From contig NC_088655.1 in NCBI RefSeq assembly GCF_964019385.1, forward strand, positions 15,558,357 to 15,622,356: DNA of 64,000 bases, in the 5' to 3' direction. Numbering within the stretch: position 1 is the first letter of the stretch; each line of letters begins with the position of its first letter. The notes under the pieces were generated by a model that had not been told where the DNA came from, ran no database searches, and saw nothing but the letters and a program-made list of their open reading frames with translations. Below are positions 44,549-60,218 of the stretch, in pieces. A program made the translations under genes and the position numbers. Origin of the DNA: Sycon ciliatum. Its lineage: Eukaryota; Porifera; Calcarea; Leucosolenida; Sycettidae.

Positions 44549-45148
44549 TTGTTAGATTGGCAGCATGAAACAAGGTGGAGGACACTGTGTTCGGAAGCAG
44601 TGACCTTACTACAACCTTCCGCGGTTGGCAGAGCCCCAGTCCCTTCGGACCATTTGAACCATATGTGTGTTGAACCCGGTTCTGACCCTCATTATGCTAG
44701 GGGAGTTTTGGACTTCTCCTTACGTCCGTCGTGTATTCTCTGATCGCTCCTGGATGTCGTCCAGGTAGTCATGTAGCTACTTAAACCTGAATTGATTTTC
44801 TGAAATCTTCTTTTCTTCCAACTTCTGCCCATGGCGTCCTTCTCTCAGCCCGTCAGCTGTCAACAGTCAGTTACTGCCACCACCATGACACTGCCGCGAG
44901 CTGCGCGAGAAGGTGCTCTCTGTAGACGGGGTTGGTGATGTCCCGACGCCGCCATGGGTAGGCCTTCACCACGTCGGAACACCCCGGCTACACGTTGGTC
45001 ACGTCAACTAGTTCCCTTTGAGGTGACCAACGTGTAGCCGGGGTGGGGTGTTCCAGACCAGGGCTCTGCCAACCGCGGAAGGTTGTAGTAAGGTCACTGT
45101 TCCCGAACACAGTGTCCTCCACCTTGTTTCATGCTGTCAATCTAACAA
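44549..45148. mobile_element. Foldback element with 88-bp arms and an inner palindrome
   Basis: Arms 44549-44636 and 45061-45148 are inverted copies with few differences (TTGTTAGATTGGCAGCATGA at the outer end). Inside, GGAACACCCCGGCTACACGT (44976) is inverted at the segment ending at 45053. A related piece of the left arm recurs at 45420-45520. Confidence 0.75.
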
Positions 45149-45647
45149 TATGTGTGAACTATAACAAGGTTTATCTAATACTAGTTTTGAACTAAATGTA
45201 GTATTAGGTTATATAATGCCAGGTACAATCATGTATCTATTTTTCTATGGTACTTATAGCTTTGTTTGATGCAGGATTGTACTGCACATGTACTGATGTA
45301 GATACTGTAGCGTGGTGATTTTGGTTGACAGCAAGTCTAATACGACTACATGTACTAGTAACACGAGGCGGTGGACATACTGACGACTGTGTTGAAAAAA
45401 ACTGTCTACAACCATCATCAGCTGACAGAGCCCTGGTCTTGACGACCATTTGAACCATAATGCAATAATAATGGGGTCTGACTGCGGTTTGGATCCTCAT
45501 TATACTCGGATAGATGACATCCTGTACGAGCCAGCAAAGTGGGAACTGATACACTTTCGCAGATATAAACTACCTATTATTATAATTATCTTCACTAGTT
45601 TGAGGGAAAGACACAAACGGGAAAAGTCTGAAGAAAAAATTGACTGT

Positions 45648-45714
45648 CACCATCAGGACTCGAACCAGGACCCTCGCTTGTAGCTAGCGATACTCTAACC
45701 ACTGAGCTATGGTG
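45648..45714 (-). other. tRNA-like sequence (pseudo-tRNA or SINE head)
   Basis: On the minus strand an A box (TAGCTCAGTGGTTAGAG) and a B box (GGTTCGAGTCC) are spaced as in a tRNA. Acceptor (CACCAT/ATGGTG), D and anticodon stems (TCGCT/AGCGA) pair, but the T stem does not and the anticodon loop lacks U33. Probably not a working tRNA. Confidence 0.55.
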
Positions 45715-45972
45715 TAGTCGTCATCCCAGCAGAGACTGTTCAACATTTTCTTCAGACTTCGTATAATTATGTTAACAATTTTAACGAATTGAAAAATTCG
45801 ATAATATTTGTGAAGTCTTTATGTGCAAAACAGTATGTTATGTGCATGACTGCACAGTCATTTGCCGGTTTTGACGGACAGAAATCGTTAGCATAATTAT
45901 CATGTCGCTAACCAAAATATATAATTCCAGTGATCTCTAAATTTACTAAATTTATAGTACTGAAGTAGTATT

Positions 45973-47235
45973 GTGAACGCTATGAGTGAGGCAGCAAACA
46001 CATCGGTGGGCGGCGTCCCTAAAACAAACAAGACGCATAGAAATGGCTTCAGCGGCGGGGAAATTGAAAAGCTAGCAGCAGAGAAACGCAAACTGCGTCT
46101 CGACATTACGGTGTGCAGAGATGGAACGAAGGTAAAAGAAATGAAAACAAGACGCAACAGGCTGGCACACCAAATTCGCCCGGAATGCCTCAAGTTAGCA
46201 TCGACTCGACTGGACGAACGTGTAGCTGAAATAGACCAAATGAAAGACGACGCGAAAATGTTCAAAGCAACACGACTACTGCGCCGACAGCAGCAGTCAC
46301 CAGTTGTGGTTGAGGACTCTGATGGCAAACTCATTGCACAACCTAGTGAATCAGTCGAAGCATTAAGGCAACACTTCCGTGCTATATTTTCTGTGATCCT
46401 TCCCTGGAGTCATCTAGGCTCTTACGGACAGAGGAAGACCTTAAAAACCCTATAAAGCAGACAGAGGTGAATGCCGCAGCCAAGCGCTTGAACAATGGTC
46501 GAGCTTCGGGACCAGATGGGATACCTGCTAAACTTATCAAATATGGAACACCAGCACTGTTCTCAAACATTGCCACTACATTCAACAATTATGCCAAAGA
46601 CAAATCACCCAAACTAGGCGATGGGCTACTGATCCCGATACCAAAGCCGGAAAAGAAAAAAAGGTCCTCCTGGAAATGTATGGCCAGTTACCCTGTTGAA
46701 CTCCCTGCGTGAACTTCTTTCATTGTTCATCCTGACGCGGATCAAGCCAGCTATCAACGGGTACTTGTCACTGAACCAGAGCGGGTTCCGGTCAGGGAGA
46801 AGTACTGGAGACGTGGTATATAGCTATCGGTGGTTATCAGCAAGATGCCAAAGGGTTGCGTCGGAGATCTCAATCTTAGGCATTGATGTGTCAAAGATAT
46901 TTGACACTATATCAAGGCCTAAAGGGTCAGGCTGATCGATATACTGACATCAGTCATTGATCATGATGAGCTGCACATCATCCGATGCCTTCTGACAGAC
47001 ACCACAATAAACGTAAAACTGAATAGCATTCTCAGCCAACCGTTAGTCACACATATGGAACCCCACAAGGTGATTCTCTATCGCCAGTCCTGTTTACTGT
47101 CTACGTCGAGGCTGCATTGAGGTTGATTCGAGAGCAACTCTCACCGCGACCAGCATTGGATATTCAGCTTCAATTGCCTAATGAAACAGCGTATGCTGAT
47201 GGCGTAGAATTCATCAGCACCAGTCTACAATATTT
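45973..47235 (+). pseudogene. Decayed non-LTR reverse transcriptase
   Basis: Frame-shifted pieces in RT order: charged helical lead (45973-46455), ASGPDGIPAKLIK (46500), LLIPIPKPEKK, LNQSGFRSGRSTGDVV, LGIDVSKIFDTI, GTPQGDSLSPVLFTVY, and YADGVEFIS in place of the YADD catalytic box. The second catalytic Asp is Gly and at least three frameshifts occur, so it is inactive. It belongs to a different family from the LINE at 59976-64000. Confidence 0.8.
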
Positions 47236-47615
47236 GCACTACAATCAACCCATAGGCATACTATCATCCTCGTTAGCTCCTATCAACAATTATGATAATT
47301 ACCACAATCAAATGCTCCTTCCATCATGACCGAACATCAACTACACCTCATTTTTAAACCATTAGAGCAATATCCATAGCCTGCACAGTCACGTCTGCTA
47401 AATCCAGAGGTCATGATTTCGTAACATACATAATGTAGATCTACTTGTACGGGGAGTTTTGCGGACTACCCGTCACTTTCTAGTTCGCCCCAGGATACCT
47501 GATAAAGGCTGATGCTCTTGCGTCTTCTGCTATGTGTACTGTATCAGTGTGATAAAGATCTTTGAAGAAGAAAGAAGTGAGACAAGAGAGAAAGAAGTGA
47601 GACAAGAGGGGTTAA

Positions 47616-48375
47616 TGAAACAGAATTACTGTGCAGACGTGGACCCCCTTTACCACTCTCTTAAGCTATCTCCTCTGGATCCTTTCCATGTAAAGTATCT
47701 CACCAGGTTGTCAGTTTAGATTCTCTATTTCGTAGGCACAGTACACCTGCTTACACCACTGGCGGTGCTTCTGTAATTAATCTTTTGTTATCCCGATATA
47801 ATACTGCGTATGGGTATCGTTCATTGTCTGGTAGGATTGCTTTACTTTGGAATGCTCTCCTCTTTGAAATGAAGTGTTGTAATGCGTCAAAATGTGTTCA
47901 ATGAGTGATGTGTCGCTTCATTTTTGCTTTAATTGGTGCTATTCTCCAATGTCATGCAGTCGTACTTGGAAGTATTTATTATTATCATTATTTTGCTTGT
48001 TCGCGCTGGCATCAACCTGCATAAAGCAGGTATATAGCCTTAGCTTAAGCTGCCATAAAAAAGAAAGCTCATCGTAAGCGAGAGGGCTAGAGGAAAAGAT
48101 GACGATAAAGAAAATCTATAGAACACAAAGAAATCCAAAGTCGTATTTATTCAGCTTTTATTTCTTGTGCACTTGCATATTAGCTTACTAGTACTTGCAA
48201 GTAGTCTAGTCGCACAACTTGCGATAAAATGATTAGCTGTAGCACCTACAAACTGTAATAGTACATTCATATACCACCTTTATGTTTATGCGTACTGTCA
48301 TTCGGATCTTCCCAAGTTGTACAATGTCATGTACATTGTACAGTTGAGATACCGAATTCAAATAAAGCAATACAA
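47616..48375 (+). mobile_element. 3' end of a CR1-like LINE (same family as 59976-64000)
   Basis: Contains the ORF2 C-terminal stretch NYCADVDPLYHSLKL, the block GGATTGCTTTACTTTGGAAT, and the shared 3' tail GATCTTCCCAAGTTGTACAA and GAGATACCGAATTCAAATAA. It carries a 174-bp insertion (47965-48138). Confidence 0.8.
47965..48138. mobile_element. 174-bp insertion inside the LINE 3' end
   Basis: Flanked by AGTCGTA (47958-47964 and 48139-48145). The uninterrupted order at the empty site is seen in the copy at 59976-64000. The insert has no recognised family. Confidence 0.6.
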
Positions 48376-50920
48376 TCCAAAAAGAAGAGAAACAAACTGC
48401 AAAGACCCAATGGCAGGCTACATGGTGATGATGGTGGTCGAGAGTATACAATTTGTGACATTTCTTGCACTAAGTAGTTTCCTATCTCGGTGGAAGTTAT
48501 TCTAAAATGACCTTTCTTATCAAAATCAAAATCAAAATATTTGCTTGGTTGGAAGGAAGGATCAAAAATCAAACTCATTAGCTGGCCAGATTTCATCGCG
48601 CAAGATTAACAAAATTGATAGAATTTACAAAATACTTGTGACTGGTATTCTACTTTGTAAATTGTAGTCAGTGGCGCACTCTGAGTAGCAGGTCGACATG
48701 TGTACTGTCCCAACAGCGCCGCAGGCTGTGCACTCGCCCTGCTTTGAGCAGGACAGTGCTACGTTCGACCCCAAAAATTGTATGTGTGTGACATGGGTAA
48801 CCCATTTGTACCATTAAACCATTATTTTCATACCGGTTAGGTGCCCTGCTTTGGAATAGTGGCATGGTTGAAAGCCTCCAGGAGGCAGTGAAGAATAGGC
48901 ATTGGCGGATAATGCTCGAAAAGGTGGCAGATTCTGCTCGAAAAGCAGTGAAATTGACAGAACCATACAAACCTTATGGCGGGCAAGTCCTCGAATTCTG
49001 CTCCATTCCTTTATCCACATACCAAACATGCATGAAACTTACCAGAAAAAGTACCGAATTCTGCCAATTTTTCTGCCGGCATTATCCGCATAATATATAT
49101 ACCTAGTGAAGACCCCCCCCCCCCTTTTAAAAAATGTCTTACCCTTGGAATGGCGTTCTGCGACAATGTCCTCTCCAACCGTCAACAGCTAAATATAGTT
49201 CTGACTACTTCCAGTACTTGGTGTAGTAGGGGCTAAGCCAACAATCACAATTGTTATAAGTATTCGTTGGCCTACAGCTGTGCACGCACTGCAAGTGACA
49301 GCAGGGCACTCCTCTGGAACGTCTGGCGCTGGCCTTTGCAGTTGTTGAGCCAGGATATAGTGCTTGCGAGTGCTGAAGTGTGCTCTTCACACAAAACAGT
49401 TGCAACCTCACATTTACCGACTAACTTTTTTTTTACTTCAGAGGTCAATCCTGAGTGCTTCTTACTCTACAGTAACACTACAGTTCACAAGAGCCAGGTA
49501 ACCGTCATTCCGTCACCAGCGCCGCTAAAACAAGTCAGCGAACAGCTTCACAAAATTGGCAAGTAACACGTTAGTTGTGTGAATAAAACCCGTCACATAC
49601 CCGGTAAGACTCAGAGGAGCGCTGTTGGACCTGTCTGCTCTCAACCGTAAAGAGGAAGAAAATTAATCTCTCCTGGCAAAGTGTCAGACTATCATTGAGT
49701 ACAGCCTCGTGTGCGGCAACGTAGCCGTAGGCGTAGGTGGTAGACCACGCCTGTGTACTGTATTCCCTCCACAGTCATTGTACAATCACTTGCAACTCGA
49801 GTGAGTGGCGCGAGGCAGGACTAGAGAATCAGATTCTGTTGCAGCACATGCCACCGGTAGTAGCAGAGCTCTCGCCGTCCGACGTCGCGACACTGCGATA
49901 TATTCGCACCCGACATCCCTACAGCTATGATATGGCTGGAGAACGCACCTCAGCAGCACATGCCTAGCCTGAACTAACTTACTTGGTGTAATGAATGGAT
50001 GGTCGGTGCCTCACTCGGTCTACGTCTGTTCCGCAGTATATTCAATGCGTGATGTCATTGCAGGGACTTATCACGGACTCTATATCTAGCTCTCTAGCTG
50101 CTGGAAACAGTGTTTTCGCTTTCCTTTCATTCATTACTCGCGGCCTGGGCGCCTGTTCGGCCAGGCCAGGTCGATCGATCGTGGACAGTTCATGTGTCAC
50201 TCATCAGGACAGATAACCCGAGCGAGTGTCACGGCGCGGTTTGCCCACTGCCACTGTGCCAGTCGATCACAATGAGTATACAGTCATGTACATCATACTA
50301 CAGTCGGTCTACAGACTACACTTTTATAACGATAATATTATTACCCTTATAACCCCCTATCGTTCAGAAAGTGGTAGACATCACGCAACTGCATTGCAAA
50401 TAAAAAGGGGTTTGTCAACTGACAACCGCTCTATTTAGTTGCTATTCACTCTTTAGATGCAAAGTCTTTTTTTTGACGTCGAACAATTATTATTGACGTT
50501 TCGGGCCAGTCACCCATCGTCAGAACAATTTACAAGGAGCGAACCTGGCCTTTTACATTGTATAGCGAAAGCAAGCGAGAGCGTATGTAAAAAACACCCC
50601 CCGGCCGTATGCAAATGAGTGTCTGAAATTGCATGTACAACCGACAAGGAGAATTGCGCTGAAAGAGTCACTCAGTGGGTATGCAACAGCTCAGCAGATA
50701 AAGCGCAGGAAATGTGTGTACGAAGGTGTAACCCCCTATAACGATAATATTATTACCCGTATAACGATATGTTTCTGTCAAACTAAATCACTCATCGACC
50801 TTTGTATACAATGCCTTACCTCTACATGTAGAACAATTATTGCTATAACGATATTACCCGTTTAAACTTCTCAACTCCAAAAACAACGGTCTCTAGTGCC
50901 TTGATGATGTGTCAGGCCCG
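48376..50920. other. No gene established; two coding-like stretches
   Basis: 49442-49566 (+) follows a strong acceptor (TTTTTTACTTCAG|AG) and reads VNPECFLLYSNTTVHKSQVT, then to a TAA. 49800-49967 (+) reads EAGLENQILLQHMPPVVAEL, then to a TAG. Neither has recognised homology. The rest contains short repeats such as CCCCCTATAACGATAATATT. Confidence 0.3.
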
Positions 50921-50921
50921 A

Positions 50922-51165
50922 ATAATAATAATAATAGTAACAACGAGAGAGCTTGGAAGCTCAGGGCCCTACGCTATGCTTTTTTGCCTTGATGACCTAG
51001 ACAAAAAAAAGCATAGGGATGTTATAAATTCTTTAAAAAAATTCTTTTTTTTAAAGACATAACCTGGGATTCGAACCCGCACTATCGCGCCCTGCATGCA
51101 TCCCCCGGTCTTTAAAAAATTCCTTTTTTTAAGACATAACCCGGGATTCGAACCCGCACTATCGC

Positions 51166-51196
<31 letters not shown>

Positions 51197-51200
51197 ACTA
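50922..51200 (-). mobile_element. Composite repeat with tRNA-type B box, copy 1
   Basis: Shares over 150 bp with 59546-59740 (AGAGAGCTTGGAAGCTCAGG, GCCTTGATGACCTAGACAAA). On the minus strand it carries GGGTTCGAATCCC, a pol III B box. An internal 80-bp segment is tandemly duplicated (51040-51110 and 51113-51171), then poly-T (51171-51196). Confidence 0.65.
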
Positions 51201-51503
51201 AAAAACACAGCCCTACTAATAATCTCCTCCCACCTTGGCGGTTGCTGAGGCGGGCATTCGCATTTGATACCATTTGCTTCTGGTTTTGTCTGTATTTGCT
51301 TCGTCTGTGCTCTTTTCATCCTACTACTAGTAGTTTTCAGTCCGCTATCGGGCGGCTGCACTCCAGCTCTGCTTTGCACTTCTCTTAACTTCTTTTTCCT
51401 TTGACTTGATCATTGGTAATAATCAGGGGAAGAGGACAACTGAAATGACGCTGGACAACAAGACAAAGGGGAGTAGGGGCGATGTGCCGATGTGGTTGGC
51501 GAG

Positions 51504-52175
51504 GCTCATCCGACCGGAGGTCTCGGAATCCCTGCATGCATCCCCCGATACACTTCGCATACATACTAACTCTTCCAAGTTGCTTCACATTATGATCTTG
51601 CATTTGAAAGCCCTACTTTTTACGTGAGTAAAGACTTTTTACGCGTGGTGAACTGCGCCGACACCCACGGTCAACTGGGTACTCACAGCTCGGAGTGAGG
51701 GTAACAAGGATGCAGTTTACAGGGTTATGGGCCGTTACACGCCCGATTGGTTGAGAGACTCACCTACTCTCCCCTGACTCACTTGTGAGGTCTGCATTCG
51801 CCACTCAGGTGTGCAAGGCATAGGCATAGTGGTGGCCTGCGGAAGCGAAGGCTAGTTTGTGTGTTTCTGAACATTCAAGCGATGCCAACGCGAATCCCGC
51901 GAATTATTTTATTATTTATTTGAATATGCATTGTGGCAAGCCGTCTTTGATGGTACAGTACGGTAGGGATAGGTACGATCGAGGGTAATACGACACCGTC
52001 TCCCGTACCGTACCATCAAACACAGCTGGCCACATACAGCTGCCCGCAATATTCAAATAGGGCTTTCAAACGCAAGATCATAACGTGAAGCAACTTGGAA
52101 GAATGGGTATGAATGCGAAGTGTATGGGGGAATACATGTAGGGCGATAGTGCGGGTTCGAATCCCAGGATATGCC
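51504..52175. mobile_element. Element with long inverted repeats carrying B-box sequence
   Basis: CATGCATCCCCCGATACACT...ATCTTGCATTTGAAAGCCCT at 51530-51610 is inverted at 52060-52165 (AGGGCTTTCAAACGCAAGAT...GGGTTCGAATCCC). A central hairpin has TGATGGTACAGTACGGTA and TACCGTACCATCA. The central part recurs at 59800-59970. Confidence 0.6.
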
Positions 52176-52507
52176 TGAAAAAAACACTAGGAGAATTGAA
52201 AAATATACATGTATAACATCCCTATGATTTTTTGCCGTCAGAGACAAACTTGAGTCAACCAGCAATAGGTGCCTATAGTCTGTTTCAAAAAGATTTACAA
52301 TCAGGTTTGGGTCTTAAAAAGTATGAAGATAAGGGAAATTTGGACAACAAAGTACATAGAATGGCTTGTTAGGACACGGCAAATTGTTCTGTGAAGGTTT
52401 CGGAACAATTGGACCAACCGTTTAGGAGTTAGAATTTCGGCCAGGTTTCCGGCCTTTTCCCATGGTTTACAATTTGCCCAGGAAGCCAGTATCGATTTTT
52501 TATCAAA

Positions 52508-52620
52508 ACCCACGATTTATCCCTTCCTTTTTGGCCTTGTGGTTATGAATGCTGTCTGCTGACCATGAAGTTGTGAGTTCAAATCCCAACCTATCCTCAA
52601 GTCAAACTTTTTTTCATTGT
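52508..52620 (+). mobile_element. tRNA-derived SINE-like sequence
   Basis: GGCCTTGTGGTTATGAATGC (A-box-like) is followed at tRNA spacing by GAGTTCAAATCCC (B box) and then a T-rich segment. Confidence 0.45.
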
Positions 52621-53384
52621 TTTGGTGATCAAGCTGGTACAAGACAAAGAAGAGGGCTGCACCAAACGACTTGTTGTTGGAGCTCGCGCTTCCTGCCGAA
52701 CTGACTGACACTTGACTGGCTCACGCCATGTGAACACACCCACAACACTGCAATGGTGTGAGTGAATTATAATGGAAGTCATCGCGCTGTAGCTTTTTGA
52801 GATTTATTTTAGTATTTCAAGATCGCCAATTTATTTGAATTTAGCAGTCAACGCCGTCTTCTATCAGCGTTCACAAGCGTCTGCTTTTCTCAAAATGTCG
52901 TCGAAGTCACACGGATAGCTTTGCCAAGTCATGGCCTTGGGAATGAGTCCGTGTCGATGTCGTTTTCGTCACACGGTGAGTAAATTGCATCGCAGCTCAA
53001 AGAAACTATTTTGGTCACAAAACGGACCCATGCAGCTCGTCAACATTTACAACACTTTCGTTTCGACATGTCCTCTCTGACTCCATTATCGATACGAGGA
53101 AGAACTCGTTTGTTGTAAACCAGACGTACATGACTGTGTCAACGTGAGTGAGTTGTCATTTTTCCTGCTTTCGCGCGGAATATTTCTTCGAGTTCACAGT
53201 GAGTTTTTCCAGGCAGCGCTCGAGTGCTCATACGGTAAGACGCCAAACTCCGCGGGCGATCGCCAGGATTGTAAATCTTTTTGAAACGGACTGTAAGGCG
53301 AGTGTTTGGCCATGATCAGTATACTTCTATCGATTTCATTCTCACCAAATATAACCTGTATACTTTCTCTCGCCGTGTAAACTG
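52621..53384. other. No recognisable gene
   Basis: Short frames only. The last 50 bp probably belong to the LINE 3' end that follows. Confidence 0.35.
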
Positions 53385-53441
53385 GTACTGTTGAGATACC
53401 GAATTCAAATAAATCAATACCATACCATACCATACCATACC
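53385..53441 (+). mobile_element. 3' tail of the CR1-like LINE with (CATAC)n
   Basis: GTTGAGATACCGAATTCAAA followed by TAAATCAATAC and five CATAC units, the same 3' end as at 59976-60040. Confidence 0.75.
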
Positions 53442-53463
53442 AACTTGAAGCTGTTTGTGTTTG

Positions 53464-53770
53464 TTTTTAGGTGTCTATCTCGTTGCACCAGTCCTCTTTT
53501 AAGCACGATATTTACCCCCCGCTCTGCATCATGCCGCACAAATGCTGCTACCCGCGGTCAAGCTTCAGCTGCTCTGAACCTACCCAGAGCTACGTCTCGT
53601 TACGGCCTGAATGCTATTTCATTTTTGGCAGCAGACAGATGGAACATGCTTCCACCTGGATGTCGTCAAGCTAAGCCCCTTTCTGCATTTGTCACAAGCA
53701 CCAAGTCATTCCTAGGGTTCCCAGTAAAAAGGCAACGCCTGTTGGGAGTTCCCTAGTAAAATAATAAATT
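53464..53770 (+). mobile_element. 3' end of a second LINE, leading into the (ACT)n array
   Basis: Encodes ATSRYGLNAISFLAADRWNM and LPPGCRQAKPLSAFVTSTKS, the typical C-terminus of CR1/Jockey-type ORF2 (an lWN-x-LP core). It ends with tandem stops TAG TAA at about 53755, then AATAATAAATT, immediately before the triplet array. Confidence 0.75.
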
Positions 53771-59450
<5,680 letters not shown>

Positions 59451-59545
59451 GGGATAGCGCCAGGCGTGACACAAACAAAATACCAAATTAAAGCTGTGTG
59501 GACCCTGGCTAGCGCCAGACGTTACTGAAGTAACGTCTTCTGCAT

Positions 59546-59740
59546 AGCTACGGGAATAATAATAATAACGAGAGAGCTTGGAAGCTCAGGGCCCTACGCT
59601 ATGCTTTTTTGCCTTGATGACCTAGACAAAAAAAAAGCATAGGGATGTTATAAATTCTTTAAAAAATTCCTTTTTTTAAAAGACATAACCTGGGATTCGA
59701 ACCCGCACTATCGCGCGCCCTGCATGCATCCCCCGATACA
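59546..59740 (-). mobile_element. Composite repeat with tRNA-type B box, copy 2
   Basis: Near-identical to 50922-51110. It ends with the CATGCATCCCCCGATACACT block that is also present at 51530. Confidence 0.65.
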
Positions 59741-59754
59741 CTTCGCATACATAC

Positions 59755-59972
59755 TAATTCTTCCAAGTTGTTTCACATTGTGATCTTGCATTTGAAAGCC
59801 CTATATGCATTGTGGCCAGCCGTCTTTGATGGCACGGTACGGTAGGGGATAGGTACGGGACAGGTACGATCGAGGGTAATACGACACCGTCTCCCGTACC
59901 GTACCGTACCATCAAACACAGCTGGCCACATACAGCTGCCCGCAATATTCAAATAGGGCTTTCAAACGCAAG
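59755..59972. mobile_element. Inverted-repeat element, short copy
   Basis: ATCTTGCATTTGAAAGCCCT at the left and AGGGCTTTCAAACGCAAGAT at the right enclose the hairpin TTTGATGGCACGGTACGGTA...GTACCGTACCATCAAA. It abuts the 3' end of the LINE. Confidence 0.65.
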
Positions 59973-60218
59973 ATGTATGGTATGGTATTGATTTATTTGA
60001 ATTCGGTATCTCAACAGTACATTGTACAACTTGGGAAGATCCGAATGACATAGATACATAAACATAAAAGTGGAGTAGGTGCTACAGCGGATCATTTTAT
60101 CGCAGATTGTGGGACTAAACTAATACCAGTATGCAAGTACACAAGAAATAAAAGCTGAATAAATACGACTGCATGACATTGGAGAAAAGCACGACATAGA
60201 GCAAAACAAAGCGACACA

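Noticed and set aside
45648-45714. Functional tRNA gene
   Set aside because: T stem does not pair and the anticodon loop lacks U33.
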